Positions 26,175-35,230 are shown, counted from the stretch's first letter. The stretch: 64,000 bases of DNA from Rhodoplanes sp. Z2-YC6860 (GCF_001579845.1 NZ_CP007440.1:5602029-5666028), one strand, 5' to 3'. Translations and numbers: made by a program. The notes: generated from the letters alone by a model not told the origin.

Positions 26175-26600
26175 ATGTACCAACGAATTCTGCTGCCGGT
26201 CGATCTCGCCGACCCCGACCTCGCCAAGCCCGCGCTTGAGACCGCGGTGATGCTGGCCAAGGCGATGAAAGGCACCATCCGGTTGATCAATGTGCTGCCG
26301 ATGACGCCGCCGATGCTGGTGGAATATGTGCCGGAGGACTTCGACCTTCAGCAGCGGAAGTCGGCCGAGGACGCGCTGTCGATCATCGCAGGCGAGATGG
26401 CGCCGCAGGTCGGCAAGGTCACGTCGGTGGTGCGCCAGGGCGGCACCTATCAGGAAATCCTCGAAGAGGCCAAGGAGATCGATGCCGACCTGATCGTCAT
26501 GAGTTCGCATCGCACCGGCGTTCGCACATATTTCCTGGGCTCCGTCGCGGGCCACGTGGTGCGCTACGCCGGCTGCTCGGTGATGGTGGTGCGGCGCTAG
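26175..26600 (+). CDS. universal stress protein UspA family
   Basis: A 141-residue Usp domain: YQRILLPVDLADPD at the N-terminus, DADLIVMSSHRTGVRTYFLGSVAGHVVRYAGCSVMVVR at the C-terminus with the ATP-binding G-x-x-G spacing partly kept (SSHRTG...GSVA). The start ATG at 26175 follows AGAGGCTCC; upstream in-frame sequence overlaps the previous gene. Likely a cytoplasmic stress-response dimer. Confidence 0.9.
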   Translation: MYQRILLPVDLADPDLAKPALETAVMLAKAMKGTIRLINVLPMTPPMLVEYVPEDFDLQQRKSAEDALSIIAGEMAPQVGKVTSVVRQGGTYQEILEEAKEIDADLIVMSSHRTGVRTYFLGSVAGHVVRYAGCSVMVVRR

Positions 26601-26640
26601 GGTCTGGACTCAACCGAGCCGGCAAACCACGGCGACAACG

Positions 26641-27483
26641 ATGAGCGCGCCTGCCCTTAAACCGACAGCCTCGGATCAATGGCGGAGGCGCCTCAGACTT
26701 AAATTTGTCCTCGCGAGCGCGATGCTGCTGACCATCGCCTATGTCGCGATGGCCTACGTCGTACTGCCCGCCGCCTGGACTCACTACGAGCATCAGCCGG
26801 CGCTGGCCGGCCGCTCCATGGCGACCAAGACCGCACAAGGCATTCCCGGCGACCCGCTCAATGTCGGCCTCGTCGGCAACCGCGCCGACATCGTTCGCGC
26901 GATGCACGCCGCTGGCTGGTATGCCGCCGACGCGATCACGTTGCGCACGAGCGTCGAAATCGTCGGAAGCGTGTTGCTCGACCGGCCGTATCGCGATGCG
27001 CCGGTGAGCAACCTTTTCTATGATGGCCGCAAGGAAGACCTCGCCTTCGAAAAGCCCGAGGGCAAGAGCGCCGACCGGCGCCACCACGTGAGGTTCTGGA
27101 GGGTCCTTGAAAGCGGCGCCGAAGGTCGGCCGGTCTGGCTTGGATCGGCGACCTATGATCGCGGCGTTGGGCTCAGCCGATACACGGGTCAGGTCACCCA
27201 TCATATTGCCCCTGACGTCGACGCCGACCGCGATCTGCTGATTGCCGATCTGACCAACGCCCACATGGTGGCCAGCGTCTATCAGGTGTCTGGAGTCGGA
27301 CCTGATTTTGCCGGACGCAACGGTGGAGGCGATCCCTACCGTACCGACGGCGAGATCTGGATCGCGCGACTTGTCGGGGACGGCCAACAGCGCGAAGAGC
27401 CGCCGGCCGCGCTTCCAGCGCCGGTGCTCGTCCAGGCAAAAGATGCGGTGTGGAAGTATGTCAATCGCGCGCTGGCCAATTGA
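26641..27483 (+). CDS. LssY C-terminal domain membrane protein
   Basis: A 280-residue protein with one N-terminal membrane segment (about residues 24-46) and a periplasmic domain matching the LssY C-terminal family: DPLNVGLVGNRADIVRAMHAAGWYAAD, then FWRVLE and the WLGSATYDRG region. The family is found alone or fused to DedA/PAP2 enzymes; its biochemical role is not established. It follows usp by 40 bases on the same strand. Confidence 0.75.
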   Translation: MSAPALKPTASDQWRRRLRLKFVLASAMLLTIAYVAMAYVVLPAAWTHYEHQPALAGRSMATKTAQGIPGDPLNVGLVGNRADIVRAMHAAGWYAADAITLRTSVEIVGSVLLDRPYRDAPVSNLFYDGRKEDLAFEKPEGKSADRRHHVRFWRVLESGAEGRPVWLGSATYDRGVGLSRYTGQVTHHIAPDVDADRDLLIADLTNAHMVASVYQVSGVGPDFAGRNGGGDPYRTDGEIWIARLVGDGQQREEPPAALPAPVLVQAKDAVWKYVNRALAN

Positions 27484-27533
27484 AGCGGCACAATTGACGC
27501 CGCAAGCACGCTCGCGAGTTCATGAGTAGACAG

Positions 27534-28166
27534 CTAGCCTTTGGCTTTCGGCAGCACTTCGGGCGGGATGGCATCGGGCCGATAGCGCACGGGCTTGTTG
27601 CGGCGAAAATAGTTGCCGATCTGCAAGGCGAACATCACGAGGATTGCGGCAACGATGGCGCTCGCGCTCCATTGTTCGATCCGCATCGTGCGGAAGATCA
27701 CCACCGCCATGGCGACGAGCACCGCGACAAAGGTCGTGACACCGAACCAGTAGATCAGCACCGGCAGGCCGGCGCTGAATTGCGCCCGGCTGCCGCAGGC
27801 ATCGAGCCTGCGATGCAATTCGGTGATGAAGTCCGCATAAGGCCCGTCCTGGCGCACCTGCTCGACCACGCTGCGCCACGACACCGAGACGATTTTTATC
27901 TTCGGATTGTCGCTCGACCATATCTCGGCGACAAAACGCCGGGACTGCATCGTCACCGGACGAAACGACAACCGCACCGCACGAATGCGCTCGTAGCGGA
28001 CGCGTCCGCTTCGCGCGCCGATCTGCCAATGCAGACCATCGGGCTTCAGCGCGAAGGTGCACCAACCGCCGACCACGGATGGCTTGAACGCATAACGCAG
28101 GTCGGCGTCGTCTTCGCCGGCCTGCCATTCCATGCGGTCTTGAGCAGCACTGTGTTGCGCGACCAT
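27534..28166 (-). CDS. two-pass membrane protein, unknown
   Basis: About 210 residues: an N-terminal cytoplasmic domain with KIKIVSVSWRSVVEQV, two membrane segments (LIYWFGVTTFVAVLVAMAVVIF and ASAIVAAILVMFALQIGNYF) and a short basic tail ending in KAKG. No enzymatic motif. The start is uncertain: ATG at 28166 or 28133, neither with a good ribosome site. Convergent with the LssY_C gene and followed at distance by the MFS gene. Confidence 0.65.
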   Translation of the reverse strand: MVAQHSAAQDRMEWQAGEDDADLRYAFKPSVVGGWCTFALKPDGLHWQIGARSGRVRYERIRAVRLSFRPVTMQSRRFVAEIWSSDNPKIKIVSVSWRSVVEQVRQDGPYADFITELHRRLDACGSRAQFSAGLPVLIYWFGVTTFVAVLVAMAVVIFRTMRIEQWSASAIVAAILVMFALQIGNYFRRNKPVRYRPDAIPPEVLPKAKG

Positions 28167-28318
28167 GGTAACATCATGCCGCTGCCAGGGCCGGACGCAA
28201 GATTGCCCGGGCGGTTTGTCCCGGGAAGTTGGCATGGCGCATGTCCGGAAAAGCCTGCCCGAACTTGATCCGGGCGGGCGGTTACCGGTTTGCCGACAAG
28301 CACATGCGCAAACGAGTT

Positions 28319-29563
28319 CTAGTTGTGCTGCGCCTGGATCTTGTCGATCCGCGCGATTTCCGGAAACCACCGCATCCAGAGCAAGGCAACCAGGATCGCG
28401 CCCACTCCGCCGACCAGCACCGACGTGAAGGCGCCGAAGCCTGCTGCCACGGAGCCGGCGCGGAATTCACCGAGCGTGCCTGACGTGCCGGTGAACATGA
28501 AGTTCACCGCCATCACCCGCCCGAGCATCTCGTTCGGCGTCCGGGTCTGCACCAGCGAATGGCGGATCACGACGCTGATCGCGTCGCAGGCGCCATAGAC
28601 CGCAAGCGCGGCGATCGACAGCACGAGCGAGGTGGAGAACGCGAACACGATGGTCGCAAGCCCGAACACCGCGACCGCCGCGAACAGCACATGGCCGGTG
28701 CGGCGCTCGATCTGGTGGTGCGCGAGCCACCCGGAGGTCAACAGTGCGCCGATCGCCGGCGCCGAACGCAGCAGGCCCAGCCCCCAAGGGCCGGCCACCA
28801 GCACGTCCTTGGCATAGACCGGCAGCAGCGCGGTGACGCCGCCGAGCAGCATCGCAAACAGGTCGAGCGAGATCGCGCCGAGCACAACCCTATTGTGGCG
28901 GATGTAGCTGAAGCCCGCGAACAACGTCTCCATCGTCACCGGCTTCTTCGCCGGCGGCGCACCGCGCAGCACGATCAGGCTGATCAGCGCGCTCGCCATC
29001 ACGAAGATCGCCGTGCAGGTGAGGTAAACGGTCGCGGCGCCGAAGGCGTACATCAATCCGCCGATCGCGGGCCCGCAGATGGTGGCGGTCTGGCTTGCCG
29101 TGGCCGACGCGGCGATCGCCCGCGTCAGAAGCTCGGGCGGCACGACGCCCGGCACCAGCGTGTGCATCGTCGGCGTCTCGAAGGCGCGCGCGGTGCCGCT
29201 GACGAAGAGAATCGCAAGCATCACGTCGCGACTGAGGAAGCCGCCGATGGTGCCGATCGCGAACGCCGCCGCCGCCAGCGCCTTGATCACCTGACAGGTG
29301 CCCACCACGACGCGGCGGTCGTAGCGGTCGGCGATGTGGCCGGCCACGATGCCGAGCACCACCACCGGGAAGAACTGCACCAGGCCAACGAGACCAAGGT
29401 CGAAGGCGCTGCCGGTCAGTTCATAGATCTGCCAGCCGACCGCCACCGCCTGCATCTGATAGCCGCCGTTGGTCGCGGTGCGCGCGCACCAATAGGCGAC
29501 GAACGAACGGTGCCGAAGCAACGCCGGTTGCGGTCCGGCGAGCGACTCGGGTGTGGCAGACAT
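28319..29563 (-). CDS. MFS transporter (EntS-like exporter)
   Basis: A 414-residue, about 12-helix major facilitator protein. It has the loop-2/3 signature as GHIADRYDRRVVVG, the ARTATNGGYQMQAVAVGWQIYELTGSAF opening typical of the EntS/MFS_3 branch, and RAFETPTMHTLVPGVVPPE. These exporters release siderophores or drugs; the substrate here is unknown. The start ATG at 29563 follows GAGG. It lies 36 bases from the stop of the Bug receptor gene on the same strand. Confidence 0.85.
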   Translation of the reverse strand: MSATPESLAGPQPALLRHRSFVAYWCARTATNGGYQMQAVAVGWQIYELTGSAFDLGLVGLVQFFPVVVLGIVAGHIADRYDRRVVVGTCQVIKALAAAAFAIGTIGGFLSRDVMLAILFVSGTARAFETPTMHTLVPGVVPPELLTRAIAASATASQTATICGPAIGGLMYAFGAATVYLTCTAIFVMASALISLIVLRGAPPAKKPVTMETLFAGFSYIRHNRVVLGAISLDLFAMLLGGVTALLPVYAKDVLVAGPWGLGLLRSAPAIGALLTSGWLAHHQIERRTGHVLFAAVAVFGLATIVFAFSTSLVLSIAALAVYGACDAISVVIRHSLVQTRTPNEMLGRVMAVNFMFTGTSGTLGEFRAGSVAAGFGAFTSVLVGGVGAILVALLWMRWFPEIARIDKIQAQHN

Positions 29564-29599
29564 GAACCTCGAACCCAGCAGAACGCGCCCTGTCGGCGC

Positions 29600-30574
29600 T
29601 TATTGATCGATTTTCACATTCGCGTCTTTGATGACCTTGCCCCAGCGCGCGATCTCAGACTTGAAATAATCTGCGGTCTCTTGCTGCGTGCCGCCGACCA
29701 CTTCGGCATTGAGGTTCGCCAGCTTCTTCTGGACGTCGGGATCGTGCAGCGCTTCGTTGATATCGGCGTTGATCTTGTTGGCGATCGCCATCGGGGTCTT
29801 GGGTGGCGCCGCCACGCCGAACCAAGCCACCGCTTCGAAACCCGGCAGCGTCTCGGCGATGGTCGGCACGTCCGGCATTGCCGCCATGCGCTTGGCGGAT
29901 GCGACCGCGATCAGCTTGATCTGCCCGCCCTTGATGAGCTGCATCGAGGCGCCGAGGTTGTCGAACATCATGTCGACAGTGCCGGCGACGAGATCGGCCA
30001 AGGCCGGCGCCGAGCCGCGATACGGCACGTGCTGGAACTTCACGCCGGCCATCATCTGGAACATCTCCGACGTGAGATGCTGAGTGCCGCCGTTGCCGGT
30101 GGTCGCAACCGTCGTCGCGCCGCCATTGGCCTTGGCCATGGCGATGACCTCCGGAATGGTCTTCGCGGAAACGCGCGACGGATTGATCACCAGTGCGTTC
30201 GGAATCCGGGCAATGACGCTGATCGGCACGAGCGCGGTCGGATCGAAGCCGAGCTTGGGATAGAGGTTCTGGTTGATCACCAGCGGCGGCGGCGGCGCCG
30301 CCAACAGCGTGTAGCCGTCGGGGTCGGCCTTCGCCACCGCGTCCGCACCGATGTTGCCGGCCGCGCCCGTGCGGTTCTCGACAACGACGGCCTGGCCCCA
30401 CTTGCGCGACAGCCAGTCGGCAACGATGCGCGGCACCACGTCGGCGCTGCCACCGGCCGCGAACGGCACGATGATCTTCACGGTGCGTGTCGGAAAGTCC
30501 TCCGCCGACGCGCGAGTGCAAAGCGCCAGCACTGCGGCAAGCGCGACACCCGCACCACGAGACCAACGGACCAT
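29600..30574 (-). CDS. tripartite tricarboxylate transporter receptor (Bug family)
   Basis: A 324-residue periplasmic receptor. The signal peptide runs to ALCTRASA, followed by FPTRTVKIIVPFAAGGSADVVPR and the family motif FQHVPYRGSAPALADLVAGTVD. ATG at 30574 follows GGGAGG. No TctA or TctB permease subunit is nearby. Expression is leftward with another Bug gene 131 bases upstream and the MFS gene 36 bases downstream. Confidence 0.88.
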   Translation of the reverse strand: MVRWSRGAGVALAAVLALCTRASAEDFPTRTVKIIVPFAAGGSADVVPRIVADWLSRKWGQAVVVENRTGAAGNIGADAVAKADPDGYTLLAAPPPPLVINQNLYPKLGFDPTALVPISVIARIPNALVINPSRVSAKTIPEVIAMAKANGGATTVATTGNGGTQHLTSEMFQMMAGVKFQHVPYRGSAPALADLVAGTVDMMFDNLGASMQLIKGGQIKLIAVASAKRMAAMPDVPTIAETLPGFEAVAWFGVAAPPKTPMAIANKINADINEALHDPDVQKKLANLNAEVVGGTQQETADYFKSEIARWGKVIKDANVKIDQ

Positions 30575-30705
30575 GAGCGACCTCCCATTCGTTATCGGCA
30601 AATTAGACGCTCGTTCGGCCGGATTCTAGCATGCGTCCAAAATGGCGCAGGTCGAGACGTTGCGCCTTGTCTTGTTCTGGGCGACCGAACAAGGTCAGCC
30701 GGGCA

Positions 30706-31680
30706 TCACTGATCGACGGTGATCTTGGCGGCCCGTATCACGCCGCTCCAAAGCTCGGCCTCGCCTCGGATGTACCGATCCATCGTTTGCAGGTCCATAT
30801 CGCTGCCATCGGCAAAGATCGATTTCAGCTTCTCTTGAATCGGCGGCGTACCCATCGCCGCCACGATGGCCCGGTTGAGCTTTTCCCGGATCGCTCGCGG
30901 CGTTCCGGGCGGCGCCATCAGCGCGTAGAATGTCGTCGAGTTGAAGCCAGGCAGCGCGCTTTCATCGATGGTTGGAATCTCGGGAAGCAGCGCCAACCGC
31001 TTGGCGGTTGCAGTTGCGATGATCCGTACCTTCTCGGCGCGATGCAGCGACAGGATCGTGCCGACATCGCAGAACATTATGTCGACATGCCCGCCGGCCA
31101 GGTCGTTCACCGCCGGCGCCGCGCCCTTGTACGGCACATGCGTAATTTGAGTGCCGGTGCGGCTCTTGAACAATTCCATGGTGAGATGAGTGGTCGAGCC
31201 GATGCCTTGCGAGGCGTAGCTCAGCGTGCCGGACTTGGCGAGTGCGATCAGCTCCGGAACGGTTTTGACCGGCAAATCCTTCCTGACTGCGAGGACGTTT
31301 GCGCCGAGCGCCAGGATCGCCACCGGCTCGAACGTCGCGGGATCGTAGCCGAGGTTCCGGAACAGCGCGGCGTTGGCGGTGAGCGTGTTGGGCGGCGTCG
31401 CGAGCAGCGTGTAGCCGTCAGGTGCTGCGCGCCACACCGCTTCGCCGGCGATGTTGCTGCTGCCGCCGGTGCGGTTCTCGACGGTGACGGTCTGGCCCCA
31501 TAGCTGCTGCAGGTGGTTGGCGGCGATGCGGGCGGAGAGGTCGACGCCACCGCCGGCTGCCACCGAGACGATAATCCGGATCGGCCGGTTCGGATAATCG
31601 GCATCGGTTTGCGCGGACGCGGGCGATGCCAAAGCAAAGAACAGTCCTGCAATTGCCAGCAACAAGCCGGTCCTGCTCAT
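30706..31680 (-). CDS. tripartite tricarboxylate transporter receptor (Bug family)
   Basis: A 324-residue receptor, clearly diverged from its downstream neighbour. A signal peptide ending SPASAQ precedes YPNRPIRIIVSVAAGGGVDLSAR, and the family hallmarks ITHVPYKGAAPAVNDLAGGHVD and GFNSTTFYALMAPPGTP follow. The ATG at 31680 has GAGGGTG upstream; an upstream in-frame extension has no signal peptide and is rejected. The ligand is unknown. Confidence 0.88.
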   Translation of the reverse strand: MSRTGLLLAIAGLFFALASPASAQTDADYPNRPIRIIVSVAAGGGVDLSARIAANHLQQLWGQTVTVENRTGGSSNIAGEAVWRAAPDGYTLLATPPNTLTANAALFRNLGYDPATFEPVAILALGANVLAVRKDLPVKTVPELIALAKSGTLSYASQGIGSTTHLTMELFKSRTGTQITHVPYKGAAPAVNDLAGGHVDIMFCDVGTILSLHRAEKVRIIATATAKRLALLPEIPTIDESALPGFNSTTFYALMAPPGTPRAIREKLNRAIVAAMGTPPIQEKLKSIFADGSDMDLQTMDRYIRGEAELWSGVIRAAKITVDQ

Positions 31681-31905
31681 GACACCCTCGCAAGGCCTGA
31701 ATGCAACGATCTGTATCTTGCGGGGGGCGGTTGACGCAATCAAGGTGCGCTAATCGCTTTGCGACAAAGTGCTCGATCCGCTCAGCGCGTAGAACAAAAT
31801 CGCGAAACGTATTCCGCCAATCCAAGCAGGCGGCGCAACGCCGTCAGCGTGTTCCGCGGGCCCACCGGTGTGGCAGAGCCGGCGTCGATGAACTATACTT
31901 GGGAT

Positions 31906-32124
31906 ATGAATCAACACACCAAGGACATCCTCAGCCGGGTCGACACTTGGCCGGAGGAGGACCAGGCCGAGCTTGCCGAGATCGCGCAGGAAATCGAGGC
32001 GCGGCGAACCGGCGTGTATGTGCTGAGTGACGACGAGAAGGCCGCGATCAAAGCGGCACTGCAGAGCGGGATTGCTTCTGAGGAAGAGGTCGCGGCGTTC
32101 TGGAAGCGCGTCGGCGTTACATGA
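31906..32124 (+). CDS. antitoxin of a ParE-type toxin-antitoxin pair
   Basis: A 72-residue acidic, helical protein (MNQHTKDILSRVDTWPEEDQ; ending EEEVAAFWKRVGVT), the type usually encoded just ahead of ParE/RelE toxins. It overlaps the toxin gene by four bases. An in-frame ATG at 31888 would add six residues. TATACT at 31894-31899 lies seven bases ahead of ATG 31906, so if it is a -10 element the message would be nearly leaderless. No DNA-binding ribbon-helix-helix signature is obvious. Confidence 0.75.
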   Translation: MNQHTKDILSRVDTWPEEDQAELAEIAQEIEARRTGVYVLSDDEKAAIKAALQSGIASEEEVAAFWKRVGVT

Positions 32125-32414
32125 AGGTTTATTACCGCGAGGCCGCATTGGTCGACCTCGCAAAGATTTCCAGTTATCTCGAAAGTCGAAGCCCGTCGGG
32201 AGCCCGCAATGTGCTCCGGGCCATTCACACGGCAATCGACCTTATCAGCGAAAATCCGTTTAGCGGTCGGCCAAGTATCGATTCGGCCATGCGCGTGAAA
32301 GTCGTCGATCGGTACAGCTATAAGATATTCTATACGACGAGCGCTGATACGATCGAAATCCTGCACATCCGCCATGGGGCGCGCCGCCCCTGGCCTCCCG
32401 AATTGCCAACCTAG
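32121..32414 (+). CDS. ParE/RelE-superfamily toxin
   Basis: A 97-residue protein of the ParE branch: MKVYYREAALVDLAKISSYLESRSP at the N-terminus, NPFSGRPSID in the middle and IEILHIRHGARRPW at the C-terminus. ParE toxins poison DNA gyrase; some relatives are ribosome-dependent nucleases. ATG overlaps the antitoxin stop (ATGA), the classic coupled arrangement. The pair has no visible mobile-element remnants around it. Confidence 0.85.
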   Translation: MKVYYREAALVDLAKISSYLESRSPSGARNVLRAIHTAIDLISENPFSGRPSIDSAMRVKVVDRYSYKIFYTTSADTIEILHIRHGARRPWPPELPT

Positions 32415-32438
32415 CCAAACCTCAGCCGGGACCTCACC

Positions 32439-33317
32439 ATGCAACCGCACGAACGCCTGCCCTACTCCGCCATCGAAGGCCGTCCGCCGCTGAAGCTGCC
32501 CGATGGGCTGCGATTGATCCTCTGGCCGTTGATGTCGCTCGAGCAGTGGGACATCTCGCGGCCCATGGCACGCATGGTGATCACGCCGCCGCAGGGCCAA
32601 CCGATGCTGCCGGACCATCCGAACTGGAGCTGGCACGAATACGGCATGCGGGTCGGGTTCTGGCGATTGAAGCGCGTGTTCGAACGCCTGAAGATGACGC
32701 CGACCGTGACCGTGAACGGCCGCGCCTGCGAGGCCTATCCGCAGGTGATCCAGGCGGTCGCCGATGCGGGCTGGGAATTGAACGCCCACGGCTACGATCA
32801 GATTCCGATGCACAAGGTCGAAGACCAGCTCGGCGACATCAAGCGCGCCATCGACATCGTCGGCAAGTTCTGGGGCCGGCCGCCGCGCGGTTGGTTCGGT
32901 CCGGGCCTGACGCAGACCTTCGACACGGTCGATTATCTGTCGGAGGCCGGCATCGAATACATCGGCGACTGGGTGCTCGACGACGAGCCGGTGACGCTGA
33001 AGACGAAACACAAGCCGATGGTGGCGCTGCCCTATAACTTTGAGCTGCATGACATCGTCATGATGGTGCTGCAAAGCCATCCGTCGGAGGAGCTCTATCG
33101 GCGCTCGATGGATGCGTTCAACTGCCTGTACGAGGAATCGAAGGACCGCGCCAAGATCATGTCGATCGCGGTGCACCCGTTCCTCGCCGGCCAGACGCAT
33201 CGCATCAAGCACGTCGAGCGCACCTTCGAGGAAATCCTTTCGAAGCCCGGCGTCGCCTGCTGGAGCGGCGAAAAGATCCTCGACTGGTATCGCGGCACAC
33301 AGAAAGCCAAAGCATGA
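32439..33317 (+). CDS. polysaccharide deacetylase-family hydrolase (PuuE/allantoinase-like)
   Basis: A 292-residue NodB-like protein related to the allantoinase PuuE and peptidoglycan deacetylase-like group. It has LMSLEQWDISRPMARM, GFWRLKRVFERLKMTPTVTVNGRACE and AGWELNAHGYDQIPMHK, with a metal-site His pair in the last, and HPFLAGQTHRI near the C-terminus. No signal peptide is present, so it is a cytosolic amide hydrolase rather than a wall enzyme. It overlaps the amidase by four bases; together they suggest degradation of a nitrogenous compound. Confidence 0.82.
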   Translation: MQPHERLPYSAIEGRPPLKLPDGLRLILWPLMSLEQWDISRPMARMVITPPQGQPMLPDHPNWSWHEYGMRVGFWRLKRVFERLKMTPTVTVNGRACEAYPQVIQAVADAGWELNAHGYDQIPMHKVEDQLGDIKRAIDIVGKFWGRPPRGWFGPGLTQTFDTVDYLSEAGIEYIGDWVLDDEPVTLKTKHKPMVALPYNFELHDIVMMVLQSHPSEELYRRSMDAFNCLYEESKDRAKIMSIAVHPFLAGQTHRIKHVERTFEEILSKPGVACWSGEKILDWYRGTQKAKA

Positions 33318-34498
33318 GCGGCTTTTTTGTCCCACACGATCTGAAAGCGCCGGTCAAAGGCGCAGCGCAGGGTCCGCTCGCGGGCCTCAACGCCGCGGTG
33401 AAGGACCTCTACGCCATCGAGGGCGAGAGGACCGGCGGTGGCAACCCGGACTGGCTGGCCCAGGCGCCCGTTGCAAAACAGCACGCCGCGGCTGTCCAGA
33501 AGCTGCTCGCCGCGGGCACGACCATCATCGGCAAGACCATCACCGACGAGTTCTTCTACAGCGTCACCGGCATCAACGCGCATTACGGCACGCCGCCGAA
33601 CCTGCGCGCGCCGGGCCGCATCCCCGGCGGCTCGTCGAGTGGATCGGCGGCCGCGACCGCGGCCGGCGCCTGCGATTTCGCGCTCGGCTCCGACACCGGC
33701 GGCTCGGTGCGCGTGCCCGCATCGTTCTGCGGACTCTACGGCATCCGCACCTCTCACGGCCGCGTCGACGCCATGGGCACGATGGACATGGCGCCGACGT
33801 TCGACACTGTCGGCTGGTTTGCGGCGAGCGCCGGCGTGTTCCGAGCGGTCGGCCGCGTGCTGCTCGACGACCGGAAGGTTTCGGCGCCAATCGACAGTCT
33901 GCTGCTTCCGGACGACGCCTTCGCGCAGGCCGATGGGCCGGTGGCGGCACTGTTGCGCGATGCGCTCGCAACGATGAGCGGCGCCCTGCCCCATCCGCAG
34001 GCGATCAACATCGCCCCCGACGGCTTCGAGGCTTGGCGCGACGCCGTGCGGATCATCCAGGCCAACGAAATCTGGCAGGCCTACGGCCGCTTCATCACCG
34101 AGAAGAAGCCGAAATTCGGGCCCGGCGTCGCCGAGCGTATGCAGATCGCCTCGAAGGTCACCAAAGCCGAGGCCGATGCATCGCGGCAAGTTCAGGCTAC
34201 GGCACGCGAGCATATTCGCGGCAAGATCAAGCCTGGCACCGTCATGGCACTGCCGAGCGCGCCCTGCATCGCACCGCGCATCGACACGACTCAGGACGAA
34301 CTGGAATCATTCCGCGTCCGCGTGATGCGGCTCACCTGCATCGCAGGCCTCTCCGGATTGCCGCAGATCAGCGTGCCGATCGGCACGGTCTCAGGCTGTC
34401 CGGTCGGATTGTCATTCATCGGCTGGGCCGGCGGCGACGAGGCGCTGCTCGATCTCGCGGTGGCGGTCGCGAAGTATTGCGGACTGCAGCGGGCCTAG
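33314..34498 (+). CDS. amidase signature-family amidase
   Basis: A 394-residue amidase with the Ser-cisSer-Lys triad: Lys in AVKDLYAIEG (about residue 30), Ser in PGGSSSGSAAA (about 100-110) and the nucleophile in GSDTGGSVRVPAS (about 122-134). It hydrolyses an amide to acid plus ammonia. It is translationally coupled to the deacetylase gene. Its last 23 bases, including the stop, recur at 35201-35223 after the HD gene. Confidence 0.88.
   Translation: MSGFFVPHDLKAPVKGAAQGPLAGLNAAVKDLYAIEGERTGGGNPDWLAQAPVAKQHAAAVQKLLAAGTTIIGKTITDEFFYSVTGINAHYGTPPNLRAPGRIPGGSSSGSAAATAAGACDFALGSDTGGSVRVPASFCGLYGIRTSHGRVDAMGTMDMAPTFDTVGWFAASAGVFRAVGRVLLDDRKVSAPIDSLLLPDDAFAQADGPVAALLRDALATMSGALPHPQAINIAPDGFEAWRDAVRIIQANEIWQAYGRFITEKKPKFGPGVAERMQIASKVTKAEADASRQVQATAREHIRGKIKPGTVMALPSAPCIAPRIDTTQDELESFRVRVMRLTCIAGLSGLPQISVPIGTVSGCPVGLSFIGWAGGDEALLDLAVAVAKYCGLQRA
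34476..34498 (+). repeat. 23-bp direct repeat, copy 1 (3' end of amidase gene)
   Basis: ATTGCGGACTGC followed by AGCGGGCCTAG, identical to copy 2 at 35201-35223. The two bracket a 702-base segment that holds only the HD-domain gene. A shorter partial copy (GCATTGCGGA) lies at 34507-34516. Confidence 0.9.
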
Positions 34499-34546
34499 TG
34501 CCCGCCGCATTGCGGATCGCAAAACTCTTTGATTGAGGAGGTCGTC

Positions 34547-35191
34547 GTGGCAGTCACCGACATTTCCGGAATCAGGATTCCCGACAGCAGGATCGCGCGC
34601 GAGATCACGCAGCTCATCCGCGACACCGAGAGCGATCTGCTGTTTCACCACTCAACCAGAGTCTACTTCTGGGGCGCGCTGACCGGACAGCGACAGAACC
34701 TGTTCTTCGATCCCGAACTGCTTTACGCCGCGGCCATGTTTCACGACATCGGCCTGACACAGCGTTACAGCAAGAGCCGGCTTCGCTTCGAGGTGGATGG
34801 CGCCAATGCGGCCCGCGAATTTCTGCGAGGCCACGGCATCTCTGAACACGATGTCGAGAAAGTTTGGACCGCCATTGCCCTCCACACGACTCCGGGCATT
34901 CCGGAACACATGCATCCGGAGATCTCTCTCGTGCAGGCAGGCGCGGGAATGGATGTTGCGGGCCGCAACTATGACCACTTCACGGATGAGCAACGCGAGG
35001 CCGTGATCGCGGCCCATCCGCGCGGCAAAGACTTCAAGCACGCGCTGATCGAGGCCTTCTATCACGGTATGAAGTTTCGGCCCGAGACCACGTTCGGAAC
35101 TTTCAACGACGATTTTCTGGCGTTCAAGGATCCGAGCTTCCAGCGCGGAAACGTCTGCAGCATTATCTTGGGCTCACGCTGGGAGCCATGA
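34547..35191 (+). CDS. HD-domain hydrolase, cyanamide-hydratase-like
   Basis: A 214-residue HD protein: His residues in LLFHHSTRVYFWG (34-35), the HD pair in AAAMFHDIGLT (66-67), and later His in IALHTTPGIPEHMHPE. The order and the HSxRVY motif recall the cyanamide hydratase/Ddi group, which hydrates cyanamide to urea, but assignment to that activity is not certain. GTG at 34547 is chosen because GAGGAGG lies five bases ahead. Located after the amidase and bracketed by 23-bp repeats of the amidase 3' end, so it may be a late insertion into the operon. Confidence 0.75.
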   Translation: MAVTDISGIRIPDSRIAREITQLIRDTESDLLFHHSTRVYFWGALTGQRQNLFFDPELLYAAAMFHDIGLTQRYSKSRLRFEVDGANAAREFLRGHGISEHDVEKVWTAIALHTTPGIPEHMHPEISLVQAGAGMDVAGRNYDHFTDEQREAVIAAHPRGKDFKHALIEAFYHGMKFRPETTFGTFNDDFLAFKDPSFQRGNVCSIILGSRWEP

Positions 35192-35200
35192 ACCGTTCGC

Positions 35201-35223
35201 ATTGCGGACTGCAGCGGGCCTAG
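35201..35223 (+). repeat. 23-bp direct repeat, copy 2
   Basis: Identical to the last 23 bases of the amidase gene (34476-34498), including its TAG, though here it is noncoding. Flanking bases differ on both sides. Confidence 0.9.
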
Positions 35224-35230
35224 CTTCGCG

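Noticed and set aside
28559-30712. 717-codon plus-strand frame
   Set aside because: Antisense to the MFS and Bug receptor genes, both of which have clear family motifs and ribosome sites.
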